The translations under genes and the position numbers were made by a program. From assembly GCF_000372465.1 (NCBI RefSeq), contig NZ_AQUZ01000020.1, positions 1-64,000 on the forward strand: a stretch of 64,000 nucleotides of DNA. The letters run 5' to 3'. Source of the stretch: Kribbella catacumbae DSM 19601 (GTDB lineage: Bacteria; Actinomycetota; Actinomycetes; Propionibacteriales; Kribbellaceae). Positions 30,180-42,941 of this stretch are shown one piece after another. The first letter of the stretch is position 1; every line of letters starts with the position of its first letter. The notes below the pieces were generated by a model that did no database searches, had not been told where the DNA came from, and worked only from the letters and a program-made list of their open reading frames with translations.

Positions 30180-31870
30180 GTTTCCCAACCTTGCCCGACA
30201 CCTTCGTCGCGAAGCACGCGGCCAAGGGCTGGCCCGTCGGCCTCGCCGGTGTCGCTCTGGTGATCATCGGCTCGTTCATGTCCTGGAGCTTCGACCGGCA
30301 GATCCTCGGTGACCTCTCGGTCTACGGGTATCCGGGCGGGCTGCAGATCCTCGCGATCATCGCCGCGCTGCTTGCACTCGCCCTGCTGCTCATGGTCAAG
30401 GGGCCGCTGTACTCCGTGATGGGCCACTGGCTCGACGCCGCACTCGGCCTCCGGGCGCTCAGTGTCTGGCTGCTGATCTATATGGTGGGCATCCTGGTCG
30501 CGATCACCACGGAGTCGAGTGGTCTGGTCAACATCGACCCCGGCGGCTGGGTCTCCTTCGTCGGCGCGCTGTTGCTCTTCGCAGGCTCCCGGGTCATCCC
30601 GCTGCGAGAGCTTCGCGACCTGAGCGAGACCAAGGTGCCGGGCTGGCTCGAGATCGCCGGCATCGCGGTGGTGATGGCGGGCATCCTCTTCGGTGCGGCG
30701 TACGCGCTGGCCCGTGAGGACGCCTGGTCGTTCGTGCTTTTCCTGGTGTTCGCCGGCGGGGTCATCGCCGCCATGTTCAGGACCGGGACGATGACCTGGT
30801 TCAGTCACGTGGCCACCCGTCAGAAGAAGGTGCTCACGCTGGCCGCGTTCGCGGTCGCGTTCTTCTTCCCGTTCACCCAGAACGGTTCGGACGCGAACAT
30901 GTCGATCGCCACCTCCGTGCTGATCTTCGCGGCCACCGCGATGGGTCTGAACATCGTGGTCGGTCTTGCCGGTCTGCTCGACCTCGGCTACATCGCCTTC
31001 CTCGGTTCAGGTGCGTATGTCGCGGCCTCGCTCTCGCAGTCGGCATTCGCCACCATCGGCTGGAAGCCGCCGTTCCTGGTGGTCATGCTGGTCGGAGGCT
31101 TGGTGGCAGCGACGCTCGGCCTGATCATCGGTTCGCCGACCCTGCGGGTCTCGGGAGACTACCTGGCCATCGTGACGCTGGGCTTCGGTGAGATCTTCCG
31201 GTTCTCGATGTTCAACCTGGACGGAAACAACGGTCCGAACCTGACCAACGGCCCGAACGGCATCCCGGGAATCCCGGAGCTCGAGATCGGCAATTTCAAC
31301 TTCGGTGACCCGCACACTGTGCTGGGCATCGAGCTGGGCCGGTTCTCGAACTACTACTTCGTGCTCCTGCTGCTGCTCGGCTTCATCATCCTGGTCTTCT
31401 CCCGGCTGAACGACAGCCGGATCGGCCGGGGCTGGATCGCCATCCGCGAGGACGAGAAGGCCGCCGAGGCGATGGGTGTGAACGTCTTCGGCCTGAAGAT
31501 CCTGGCCTTCGCGGTCGGCGCCTTCCTGGCCGGCCTGGCGGGCACGCTGAAGGCGCACCAGGACGGTGCGGTCAGTCCCGACCAGTACATCTTCCTCGAG
31601 TCGGCGTTCCTGCTCGCGGCGATCGTGCTGGGCGGAATGGGCACCATTGCCGGCGTGCTGATCGGTGCGACCCTCCTCAAGCTGCTGCCGGAGAAGATGC
31701 GCTTCTTCTCCGAGTACCGGCTGCTGCTGTTCGGCCTGACGCTGGTTCTGATGATGCGGTTCCGGCCCGAGGGGCTGGTCGCCAGCAGACGCCGGAAGCT
31801 GGAATTCCACGAGGAGGACGAGGAACTCGCGTTGGCCATCGAGAGCGAACTTGTCGAGGAGGCGAAATGA
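30176..31870 (+). CDS. Branched-chain amino-acid ABC transporter permease, LivM type, long form
   Basis: 564 residues, against about 320-360 for a standard LivM. The C-terminal ~330 residues are the LivM core (GLNIVVGLAGLLDLGYIAF, SPTLRVSGDYLAIVTLGFGE, GTLKAHQDGAVSPDQY, AIVLGGMGTIAGVLIGA). The first ~230 residues add some six further helices of unknown role (MSWSFDRQILGDLSVYGYPG and on). Long forms occur in other actinobacteria. The tail is very acidic. Coupled by ATGA to both livH and livG. Confidence 0.93.
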   Translation: MSFPTLPDTFVAKHAAKGWPVGLAGVALVIIGSFMSWSFDRQILGDLSVYGYPGGLQILAIIAALLALALLLMVKGPLYSVMGHWLDAALGLRALSVWLLIYMVGILVAITTESSGLVNIDPGGWVSFVGALLLFAGSRVIPLRELRDLSETKVPGWLEIAGIAVVMAGILFGAAYALAREDAWSFVLFLVFAGGVIAAMFRTGTMTWFSHVATRQKKVLTLAAFAVAFFFPFTQNGSDANMSIATSVLIFAATAMGLNIVVGLAGLLDLGYIAFLGSGAYVAASLSQSAFATIGWKPPFLVVMLVGGLVAATLGLIIGSPTLRVSGDYLAIVTLGFGEIFRFSMFNLDGNNGPNLTNGPNGIPGIPELEIGNFNFGDPHTVLGIELGRFSNYYFVLLLLLGFIILVFSRLNDSRIGRGWIAIREDEKAAEAMGVNVFGLKILAFAVGAFLAGLAGTLKAHQDGAVSPDQYIFLESAFLLAAIVLGGMGTIAGVLIGATLLKLLPEKMRFFSEYRLLLFGLTLVLMMRFRPEGLVASRRRKLEFHEEDEELALAIESELVEEAK

Positions 31871-32729
31871 CTGTCACCGAAACGGTCCGCCAACCGGCTC
31901 CGGCCTTCGGCGAGCCGGTGCTCGAGGCGGCCGGTGTGACCATGCGGTTCGGTGGTCTGCTGGCTGTCAACGACGTGAACCTGACTGTTCGCGAGGGCGA
32001 GATCGTCGGCCTGATCGGTCCGAACGGCGCCGGCAAGACGACGTTCTTCAACTGTCTCACCGGTCTGTACAAGCCGACCGGGGGTCAGGTCCGGTTCGCG
32101 GGCGCACCGCTGGCGCCCAAGCCCAGGGCCGTCGTCCGGGCGGGGATGGCCCGCACCTTCCAGAACATCCGGCTGTTCGCCAACATGACCGCGCTCGAGA
32201 ACGTGATGGTCGGACGCTACTGCCGGACCAGCTCGATGGCGTTGACCTCGATCATCCGTGGACCGAAGTTCCGCCGCGAGGAGCGCGCCACCCGGGACCG
32301 GGCCCAGGAGCTGCTCGAGTTCGTCGGGCTCGGCAAGTCCACCGAGCACCTCGCCAGGAACATGCCGTATGGCGACCAGCGGCGGCTCGAGATCGCCCGT
32401 GCGCTGGCCACCGACCCGAAGCTCATCCTGCTGGACGAGCCGACGGCCGGCATGAATCCGCAGGAGACCCGGCAGGCCAGTGACCTGATCTTCAAGATCC
32501 GGGACTCGGGGCTGTCGGTGGTGGTGATCGAGCACGACATGCGGTTCATCTTCAACCTGTGTGACCGGGTGCTCTGCCTGGTCCGCGGGGAGACGTTGGT
32601 CGAGGGCACACCGGACGAGGTGCAGTCCGATCCGCGCGTGATCGAGGCGTACATCGGTACCGGTGAGGACGAGGACGAGGAGCGGCCGCAGGACGCGCCG
32701 GCGGCCGACGGCGACGGGGAGGTCACGCC

Positions 32730-32733
<4 letters not shown>
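31867..32733 (+). CDS. Branched-chain amino-acid ABC transporter ATPase, LivG type
   Basis: 288 residues. Walker A GPNGAGKTTFFN near residue 54, Q-loop FQNIRLF, an ABC signature that deviates from LSGGQ (MPYGDQRRLEIARAL, usual for LivG), Walker B LILLDEPTAGMN, and switch His in VVIEHDMRF. It carries the LivG-specific RGPKFRREE insert and an acidic C-terminal tail (DEDEERPQDAP). Works as a heterodimer with the LivF-type subunit. Confidence 0.95.
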
Positions 32734-33446
<713 letters not shown>

Positions 33447-33462
33447 GCACAACGCAGTACTG

Positions 33463-33519
33463 GTTGCCGGCAGCCCCGACCTCGGAGACGAGGCCGGGGC
33501 TGCTTGCTGTTGGCAACCA
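33463..33519. terminator. Bidirectional hairpin between livF and the DUF554 gene
   Basis: GCAGCCCCG-A-CCTC pairs with GAGG-C-CGGGGCTGC, and an outer GGTTGCC/GGCAACC pair (33463-33469 with 33513-33519) closes the structure. It lies between two converging genes and should end both transcripts. Confidence 0.75.
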
Positions 33520-33521
33520 GG

Positions 33522-34315
33522 TCAGCGGCGGATGACGATGAGCAGCTGGACCAGGAGGGGCGCGACGATCAGGGCCGGCAGCAGGTCGGCGACGGCGATC
33601 TGCTTGATCTTCAGCAGTCGCATGGCGACCCCGATCAGCAACAGCCCGCCGGTGGCTCCCAGGGCGGTCACGTGCGCCTCGGGGAGTACGTCACCCAGTA
33701 CTGCGCCGACGGCCGTCATCAGGCCCTGTATGACCAGTACGACGACCGCGGAGGCCGCCACGCCCCAGCCAAGTGATGCCGCGAAGGCGATCGAGGCGAA
33801 GCCGTCGAGGACCGACTTCAGGAACAGCTGGTCGGCACCGCGACCCAAACCGTCGGACAACGCGCCCAGGAAGGTCAGCGGCCCGACGCAGAACACCATC
33901 GAGGCGGAGACGAAGCCCTCAACGAATGTGCTCTCGCCTTCGCCACGGCTGAACCGATGCTGCATCCACGAGCCCAGCCCTTCCAGCCGCTGCTCGATCC
34001 GCAGCAACGAGCCGGCGATCCCGCCGATCAGCATCGCGCCGAGCACGATCAGTACCGGCGCGCTGTCCCCGACGGCGTCGCTCAGCACCTTGTCGCCCAC
34101 GGCGAGTGCTGTCTAATACTTAGCCCACCCCACCGCCCCGGTCGGCTGATCGCGATCAGCAGCGTGACCAGGCCGAGCGCGTCGGTGACCAGATCGCGGG
34201 TCCGAAGACTCAGCCGATGACCGATCAGAACGCCCAGGACAGAGCCGACGAGGACTGCCGCGACGTTCACGACAGTACCGATCCCGATGAACAAACCCTG
34301 GTCTCCCGATTCCAT
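33522..34315 (-). pseudogene. DUF554 membrane protein, frameshifted
   Basis: The N-terminal part, from ATG 34315 (LFIGIGTVVNVAAVLVGSVLG ... DALGLVTLLIAI), and the C-terminal part (VGDKVLSDAVGDSAPVLIV ... LLIVIRR, to 33522) are the two pieces of one DUF554 protein. They lie in different frames. The C-terminal frame opens only after a TAG near 34119. The switch falls in 34084-34150, in an odd G-rich stretch encoding SRPGRWGG, where normal family sequence is lost. The protein would have about six helices. Either a real inactivation or a sequence error. Confidence 0.7.
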
Positions 34316-34467
34316 TCAGGCGCCGGATGTGACCGCGAGTATGGGGCGGTCGGGTGGGCGAGTCACAGCTTTGCAAGTGCCCCCTGAAGCCCTACTGTTG
34401 CGCGGGGGATGAGCGTATCTGCTCGCCCTGTTCACCTCGGGGGTGGATCAGGATCTAGGAGGGCCAC

Positions 34468-35118
34468 GTGGCACCAGCCATCGAGGTGCGCGACGCCCAT
34501 CCGGCCGACGCCGATGCATTGGTGACGCTCTGGCGCGAGATGGCGGTCGGAACCGGGCACCAGGCGCGGTTGCTCGCGGCGCCGTCCGTGGAGTCCGCCC
34601 AGTCGTCGGTGGCCAAGCACGCGGAGGATCCGTCCGGCCGGCTGATCGTCGGTGAGATCGACGGCGAGCTGGGTGGGATGGCCTATCTGCGCCAGACCCC
34701 GATCAGCCCGTTGCACGACGAGGTCGCCGTGACCGTGGAGTACCTGCACGTCAGCGATCACGCCCGCCGGCACGGCCTGGGCAAGGCGCTGATCGCGGAA
34801 GCGGCCGCGTGGGCCGAGCACGAGAACTGCCCGCATCTGGCCGTCGTCGCCCCACCGGTCGCCCGGGAAGCAAACAGGTTCCTTGCCCGCTTAGGCCTCG
34901 GGCAGGCCGGCGTACTGCGCTTCGCGAGCACCCACACCGTGCGGCGCCGACTCGCGGCCGAGCACGCGCCCAACCTGCTCGCCCTGCTGTCGTCAAGGCG
35001 TTCCGTACTGGCCCGCCGGGCTCAGCTCGCGCGCCCGGCCCTGGAGAACCACGATCACGATGAGGCGGAGTTCGGCGAGCTCAGGCTCCCGGCGGCGCCT
35101 GAATCAGCTGGCACGTGA
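34468..35118 (+). CDS. GNAT-family N-acetyltransferase
   Basis: 216 residues. GNAT motif A is seen as YLHVSDHARRHGLGKALIAEA near residue 95, shortened here to the acetyl-CoA loop RRHGLGKAL, followed by VVAPPVAREANRFLARLG. The last ~70 residues are a basic helix and an acidic tail outside the domain. GTG 34468 has AGGAGGG 6 bases upstream. The 3' end overlaps the convergent thioesterase gene by 38 bp. Substrate unknown. Confidence 0.82.
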   Translation: MAPAIEVRDAHPADADALVTLWREMAVGTGHQARLLAAPSVESAQSSVAKHAEDPSGRLIVGEIDGELGGMAYLRQTPISPLHDEVAVTVEYLHVSDHARRHGLGKALIAEAAAWAEHENCPHLAVVAPPVAREANRFLARLGLGQAGVLRFASTHTVRRRLAAEHAPNLLALLSSRRSVLARRAQLARPALENHDHDEAEFGELRLPAAPESAGT

Positions 35119-35509
35119 TCCGGGCGGTGCAGACCCGCTTGTCCCGCTCGTCGGTGATGACGACCTCGTACGACGTGGTGGTGCGGCCGAGGTAGATCGG
35201 CGTGGCGACTCCGGTGACGATGCCGTCACGGACCGCCCGGTGATGAGTCGCGTTGATGTCGACGCCGACCGCGACCTTCCCGTACGCCGCCGCGTGCAGC
35301 GCTGAGCCGATCGAGCCGAGGCTCTCGGCGAGCACGCAGGACGCGCCGCCGTGCAGCAGCCCGTACGGCTGGACGTTGCCCTTCACCGGCATGGTCGCGA
35401 CGACCCGGTCCGGTGTCGCCTCGGTGACGGCGATGCCCATCAGGTCGAGCAGCGTTCCCTCGGTCATCATCCCCGGCGGCAACTCGGCGCCGGTGTTGTC
35501 GTCACTCAT
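35081..35509 (-). CDS. PaaI-type hotdog-fold thioesterase
   Basis: A 142-residue single hotdog domain. GLLHGGASCVLAESLGSIG near residue 52 gives the HGG and the catalytic acid of the PaaI/YbdB group, and GVDINATHHRAV the second conserved strand. It likely hydrolyses acyl- or aryl-CoA thioesters. ATG 35509 is chosen; the longer frame to 35677 runs into the polA start region and has no family sequence. Confidence 0.88.
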   Translation of the reverse strand: MSDDNTGAELPPGMMTEGTLLDLMGIAVTEATPDRVVATMPVKGNVQPYGLLHGGASCVLAESLGSIGSALHAAAYGKVAVGVDINATHHRAVRDGIVTGVATPIYLGRTTTSYEVVITDERDKRVCTARITCQLIQAPPGA

Positions 35510-35578
35510 GGGGAGAAGGCTACGTGAGCCCCGCGTGCGGGTGCGAAAACTGTCGGCGGGACCCACTAGAGTCGCTAT

Positions 35579-38317
<2,739 letters not shown>

Positions 38318-38319
38318 GG

Positions 38320-39186
38320 ATGCCTGAGGAGCCGAACCGGCCGTTCCGGTGGGATCTGGTGCGGCCGGACCAGCTCGGCTCCCTGCTTGACGACCTGCCC
38401 GAGCTCGACCTCTGGTATCTCGACGAGCTGGTCAGCTGCGCCGGCCGGGTGCTGGCCCAATGCGCAGACGGAGATCTGTACTTCGTGGGCCGGTCCGTGG
38501 ACAGCCTGTTCGACCTGCTGAGCGGCGCGCTGGCCAGCACCTCGTGGAAGGACCGGCTGCATCCCCTGCCGCTGTCCTTGTACGGGATTGACGGCAAGGG
38601 GCTCACGGTCGCCGAGACGGCCCAGCTGCGGACGAACCTAAGCGCCGCTGGGCTGGCGCCGGCCGACCTGATGCGGGGGAGGCCGACGGTTTTCGTCGAT
38701 CTCGTACACGAAGGGTCGACCTTCGAGAACCTGTACGAGCTGCTGCGCGAGTGGATCGACGACGACCGTGCGCAGTGGGACGTGATCCGGCGGCAGTTGC
38801 GGTTCGTCGGGATCACGATCCGGCGAAAGACGAGCCCGAACGCCTGGCGCTGGCAGCAGCACGCGGACTGGACTGGAGCGTTGCCGGCTTCCGCCATCCG
38901 GAACGTGTCTCTTGACCACTGGGTGTGGGGCTACTTCGGTAACAACCAGCCGAAGACGGCGGCGTCGTTCCGGCGAACCCGCTGGAGCGACCCCGAGGTC
39001 GCCGTACCCGGCCGTGACAAAAAGACCCGCTACGCCCTCGCCGAAGCCGCCCTCCTGGTCGAAGGCGGCAAGTCCACCGCACTCCGCCGCCAACTCGCCG
39101 CCGTCCTGGCCGACCAACCAACCGCCCGCGAGCGCTGGCTCCGCGAACTCCAACAGGAACTACGCCGCCCGGGTGACGCAGACTGA
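38320..39186 (+). CDS. Uncharacterised protein with a phosphoribosyltransferase-like loop
   Basis: 288 residues with no membrane segment. RPTVFVDLVHEGSTFENLYELL near residue 124, kept here to VFVDLVHEGSTF, resembles the PRPP-binding loop of type I phosphoribosyltransferases (hydrophobic strand, acidic residue, Gly/Ser/Thr turn). Later blocks, RRKTSPNAWRWQQHADWT and VSLDHWVWGYFGNNQPKT, are conserved in similar actinobacterial proteins as I recall, but no function is known. It begins 2 bp after polA and is probably co-transcribed, which hints at nucleotide or DNA metabolism. That link is inference only. Confidence 0.6.
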   Translation: MPEEPNRPFRWDLVRPDQLGSLLDDLPELDLWYLDELVSCAGRVLAQCADGDLYFVGRSVDSLFDLLSGALASTSWKDRLHPLPLSLYGIDGKGLTVAETAQLRTNLSAAGLAPADLMRGRPTVFVDLVHEGSTFENLYELLREWIDDDRAQWDVIRRQLRFVGITIRRKTSPNAWRWQQHADWTGALPASAIRNVSLDHWVWGYFGNNQPKTAASFRRTRWSDPEVAVPGRDKKTRYALAEAALLVEGGKSTALRRQLAAVLADQPTARERWLRELQQELRRPGDAD

Positions 39187-39289
39187 TAGCGACGGGTCCT
39201 CGTCGAATTGATGGACGGTCGTTGTCATCCGCTTTCAAATGAAGCACTTGATCCGGCAGATGATCGACTTCATTGCGGAGATGATGCTC

Positions 39290-39535
39290 ATGCGTAAGAC
39301 ATTTTTGGTGACCGCCGTGCTGGCCGCGGGGATCGGCGTGTTCGGTGCGGCGCCCGCCAGCGCTTCACCGGCCCCGGCGACCGAGACGAGCTACGCCGTC
39401 CAAGGATGGGAGCGAGTAGGGGAGTATTCGACCTTCCAGGAGTGCAATGCCGACGGCAAACTCTCGGGCGGTCGTTATGTCTGCGAACTGACTGTGCCCG
39501 ACGGCTGGTGGGTGCTCTATGTCTGGCGCGACTGA
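39290..39535 (+). CDS. Small secreted protein
   Basis: 81 residues from ATG 39290: MRKTFLVTAVLAAGIGVFGA is a clear signal peptide with a likely AxA cut at ASASPA. The mature ~55 residues have two Cys (one disulfide possible) and a Trp-rich end (WWVLYVWRD). No family recognised. GGAG at 39276-39279 is well spaced for 39290 but too close for ATG 39281; upstream ATGs add an unlikely N-terminus. Confidence 0.6.
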   Translation: MRKTFLVTAVLAAGIGVFGAAPASASPAPATETSYAVQGWERVGEYSTFQECNADGKLSGGRYVCELTVPDGWWVLYVWRD

Positions 39536-39551
39536 AAGCTGATGCACTGCG

Positions 39552-40025
39552 TCAGCGAGCGAACAGCGGGAGCTCGTCAGGTTTCAGAGCGTTTGTGATG
39601 CACTCGAGCTCACGGGATGCCAGGCCTTCGGGCAGCGCGGCGAGGGGGAACCAGCCGACCGCGAGGGACTCGTCGTCGTTGACCCGGGCCTCGCCGCGCA
39701 GAGGGTGGCAGCGGAAGCAGAGGTCGAGGAACTGGACCTGGTCGCCGTTCGGGTAGGAGCCGGGTGGCAGGGCGTCGATGCTGACCAGCCGGTCGATCTC
39801 CGCTTCCACGGCGGTCTCTTCCTGGATCTCCCGGATCATGGCGATCGCGGGTTGCTCGCCGGGTTCGAGGATGCCGGCCGGCAGGGACCAGCGGCCGTTG
39901 TCGGTTCGGCGTACCAGGAGGACTCGCTCCTCGGTGTCCAGCACGACCCCGGTGATCCCGGTCAGCCAGAGCAGGTCGTGGCCGATCTTCTCGCGCAAGG
40001 TGAGGATGAACTTCGGCGTCGTCAT
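39552..40025 (-). CDS. NUDIX hydrolase
   Basis: 157 residues. The NUDIX box is complete: G-x5-E-x7-REUxEExGU read from GILEPGEQPAIAMIREIQEE followed by TAVEAE near residue 51. The rest (WSLPAG, QVQFLDLCFRCH) fits a MutT-like or ADP-ribose-type nucleotide diphosphatase. ATG 40025 is used because the domain starts soon after; the frame upstream to 40202 has no family sequence. Convergent with the small secreted protein gene. Confidence 0.9.
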   Translation of the reverse strand: MTTPKFILTLREKIGHDLLWLTGITGVVLDTEERVLLVRRTDNGRWSLPAGILEPGEQPAIAMIREIQEETAVEAEIDRLVSIDALPPGSYPNGDQVQFLDLCFRCHPLRGEARVNDDESLAVGWFPLAALPEGLASRELECITNALKPDELPLFAR

Positions 40026-40204
40026 GCGCCCGAGCCTAGCCAGGCCAGGGTTGCCTCTTGCAAGAAGCCGACGGCTGGGGAGCAAGCCAAGCAAGCGTTT
40101 GCCGTAAGGAGCTGACGGTGACCGATCGATGTCGGTCAGCAATCGTTCCCTGAACGTTCGGTCTTTCGTTGTCAAAGACTCTGTGGCAGTCTCCCCTTTC
40201 AAAG

Positions 40205-40223
40205 ATCCGAGATCCTATCGGAT
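40205..40223. promoter_or_regulatory. Candidate operator upstream of the LplABC-type importer
   Basis: ATCCGA-GATCCTA-TCGGAT, a 19-bp palindrome with 6-bp arms, ends 28 bases before the start of the binding-protein gene. Size and place fit a LacI- or GntR-type repressor site. No regulator gene is adjacent. Confidence 0.45.
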
Positions 40224-40250
40224 ATCTCATTGTCTGCATCGGGAGGCGGG

Positions 40251-42008
40251 ATGCAAGAAGACCTGAGAACGGCCGGGGTGAAGCGGCGCTCGTTCGTCGC
40301 TGGAGCGCTCGGGATAGCCGCGGCGGGCGGTAGTGGAGTCTTGAGTGGTTGCAGTTCCGGCGAGGCCGCGGCCGGTGCGGCTCCCGCGAGCCTCAGCGCG
40401 CCGGCCGTGGAGCTCGCCCCCAAGAAAACCGGCATCAACTACCCGCCCGGGTACGTCGGTCCGGTCGCGCGGGAGCAGCGGGCGATCGTCACGGAGCAGG
40501 TCACCTTCACCGTGGTCGTGCCGCAGAACCTGACAATCGGCGACTGGAACAAGAACGCCTTCACGCAGTGGATGGAACAGCAGACCGGGATCCGGATCCA
40601 GTTCCGGCAGGTCGCAGGCAAGGGCGACGACCCGGAGACGATGACGAAGGTGAACGCGATGATGGCGGCCGGTGACATCCCGGATGCCTTCCTGGGCGTG
40701 ACCTTCACCCGCTCGCAGCTCTACCTGTACGGGGCGCAGAACCTTTTCGTCGACCTGAACGCCTACCTGGACAAATATGCGCCCAACCTTCAGCAGGCGA
40801 TGAAGGACTACCCCGAGGCGCGCCGGCTGATCAGGTCGCCGGACAAGGGCATCTACAGCTTCCCCGACATCAACGACTGCTATCACTGCCGGGCCTCGAA
40901 CGGCCGCACCCTGCTCAACACCGACTGGATCCGCAAGGTCGGCCTGGCGATGCCGAAGACGACCGACGAGTTCCGCGAAGTACTGACCGCGTTCAAGAAG
41001 GCCGACCTCGGCGGCCGCGGCAAGACGATCCCGTTCGCCGGCTACAAGGACGCGGCGCTGGACACCTATTTCATGAACGCCTTCCTCTACAACCCCGGCG
41101 ACCCCTGGCTGGTGGTCAACGACGGCAAGGTCGAGGCGAACTACGTCAAGGACGAGTGGCGCGAGGCGCTGAAGTACCTGCGCGGTCTGTACGCCGACGG
41201 CCTGCTGAACAAGGACATCTTCACCGCCGACACCGATCAGATGAACCGCTACGGCAACAATCCCGGCGCCCCGCTGGTCGGTGGAGCGCGTGCGTACTAC
41301 TGGGGCTCGTTCCTCACCATCGACCAGACCGACCCGAACGCGCGCTGGCACCAGTACGAGACGGTCCCGCCCCTGGAGGGCCCGAACGGCATCCGGTACG
41401 CCGCCTGGAACTACCTCAAGGTCGGTCTCGAGGTCTCGACCCTCGTCGTCACCCGCAAGTGCAAGCGTCCCGATCTGCTGGTCCGCTGGGCCGACTTCCA
41501 GCTGGATCTCGAGGCCGTACTGCGCTCGTACGCCGGCCCCGACTTCCGCTGGTCGGTCAAGGGTGACAAGGGCATCAACGGCAAGCAGTCCATCTACGGC
41601 TTCGACGCCACCTGGAACTCCGACGCCACCAAGGGCAAGACCTGGGACCAGTTCGGCGTGATGTACCGGTCGGGTGACTTCCGCCTGGCCGAGCGGGTGA
41701 ATCCGCAGAAGCCGACGTTCGAGTCGCCGCTGTACGAGCAGACCCGGGACCAGCTCTTCCCTTACAAGCAGCCGCTGGAGATGGAGTTCCCGCCGGTCAC
41801 CCTGGAGGCCGACCAGGCCGCGCAGGACGCCGAGATAGGCCTGAACCTCAAAGGCGAGGTGACCACGTCGCTGGCCAAGTTCGTCACCGGCAAGCTCGAT
41901 CCGGCCTACGACGGGCAGTGGCGTGACTACAAAGACCGCATCAGCCGGATCGGGCTGCAGCCCTATCTGGAGATCCAGCAGGCCGCCTACGAGACCTACC
42001 AGGGGTGA
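40251..42008 (+). CDS. Extracellular sugar-binding lipoprotein, LplA/YtcQ type
   Basis: 585 residues. VKRRSFVAGALGIAAAGG then LSGCSSG forms a Tat-like signal (RR) with a lipobox Cys near residue 35. The mature part is a large cluster-type binding protein (TIGDWNKNAFTQWMEQQTGI, FDATWNS, YLEIQQAAYETYQG). These take up oligosaccharides or aldouronates. Ribosome-binding GGGAGG is 4-5 bases before ATG 40251, so the longer frame from 40230 is dropped. Two permease genes follow with overlap; no ATPase gene does. Confidence 0.9.
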   Translation: MQEDLRTAGVKRRSFVAGALGIAAAGGSGVLSGCSSGEAAAGAAPASLSAPAVELAPKKTGINYPPGYVGPVAREQRAIVTEQVTFTVVVPQNLTIGDWNKNAFTQWMEQQTGIRIQFRQVAGKGDDPETMTKVNAMMAAGDIPDAFLGVTFTRSQLYLYGAQNLFVDLNAYLDKYAPNLQQAMKDYPEARRLIRSPDKGIYSFPDINDCYHCRASNGRTLLNTDWIRKVGLAMPKTTDEFREVLTAFKKADLGGRGKTIPFAGYKDAALDTYFMNAFLYNPGDPWLVVNDGKVEANYVKDEWREALKYLRGLYADGLLNKDIFTADTDQMNRYGNNPGAPLVGGARAYYWGSFLTIDQTDPNARWHQYETVPPLEGPNGIRYAAWNYLKVGLEVSTLVVTRKCKRPDLLVRWADFQLDLEAVLRSYAGPDFRWSVKGDKGINGKQSIYGFDATWNSDATKGKTWDQFGVMYRSGDFRLAERVNPQKPTFESPLYEQTRDQLFPYKQPLEMEFPPVTLEADQAAQDAEIGLNLKGEVTTSLAKFVTGKLDPAYDGQWRDYKDRISRIGLQPYLEIQQAAYETYQG

Positions 42009-42937
42009 TGACAATGGCAACTGACACGGCCACGCCGACTGGCGCGCCCGCCCCGGTTCGTGAGACCCGGTCCGACCGGATCGTGATGATCTGCAACTAC
42101 ACCGCCCTCGGCCTGTTCACGCTGGCGGTGCTCTATCCGTTGGTCTACGTGGTCAGCGCGTCCCTGAGCGATCCGAAGAACGTTGTCTCCGGCAAGGTTT
42201 GGCTCTGGCCGGTCGGCTTCAGCACCGAAGCGTTCAAGGCGGTCTTCGACTACGACTCGATCGTCAGCGGTTTCAGCAACTCCGTCGTGTACGCCGTCGG
42301 CGGCGCGTTGCTGGCCACTGTGCTGACCCTGCTCGCGGCGTACCCGCTGTCCCGGAAAGGCCTTCCGGGCAAGGGCATCATCATGGCGTTGTTCGTTTTC
42401 ACGATGATGTTCAACGGCGGCCTGATCCCGACCTACCTGGTGGTGGACCGGGTCGGCCTGCTGAACACCCGGTGGGCGATCATCCTGCCGGCCGCGCTCG
42501 CGGTCTGGAACATGATCATCACCCGGACCTACTTCCAGTCGACCATTCCTGAGGAACTGGTGGAGGCCGCGAAGGTCGACGGCTGCACCGACCTCGGCTT
42601 CTTCTGGCGCGTCGTCCTGCCGCTGAGCAAGCCGATCATCGCGGTGAACCTGCTCTTCTACGCCGTCGCCCAGTGGAACTCCTGGTTCAACGCGCTGATC
42701 TACCTGACCAACGAGCACCTGTTCCCGCTGCAGATGATCCTTCGCCAGATCCTGATCCAGAACAACTTCGACCCCTCCCAGGTCCGCGACACCGCCGAGC
42801 TGATCCGGATGAAGGAACTCCAGGAGCAGCTGAAGTTCTCGCTGATCGTGATCGCCACCATTCCGCCACTGCTGATCTACCCCTTCGTGCAGAAGCACTT
42901 CGTCAAGGGGGCCATGGTCGGCTCGTTGAAGGGCTGA
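42008..42937 (+). CDS. Carbohydrate ABC transporter permease, LplC/YtcP type
   Basis: 309 residues, six helices, the CUT1 inner-membrane loop AAKVDGCTDLGFFWRVVLPLSKP near residue 188 (EAA motif; shortened as DGCTDLGFFWRVVLPL), and the family end FVQKHFVKGAMVGSLKG. ATG 42008 overlaps the upstream TGA (TGATG). Acts with the LplB-type permease. Confidence 0.93.
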   Translation: MTMATDTATPTGAPAPVRETRSDRIVMICNYTALGLFTLAVLYPLVYVVSASLSDPKNVVSGKVWLWPVGFSTEAFKAVFDYDSIVSGFSNSVVYAVGGALLATVLTLLAAYPLSRKGLPGKGIIMALFVFTMMFNGGLIPTYLVVDRVGLLNTRWAIILPAALAVWNMIITRTYFQSTIPEELVEAAKVDGCTDLGFFWRVVLPLSKPIIAVNLLFYAVAQWNSWFNALIYLTNEHLFPLQMILRQILIQNNFDPSQVRDTAELIRMKELQEQLKFSLIVIATIPPLLIYPFVQKHFVKGAMVGSLKG

Positions 42938-42941
42938 CGCC

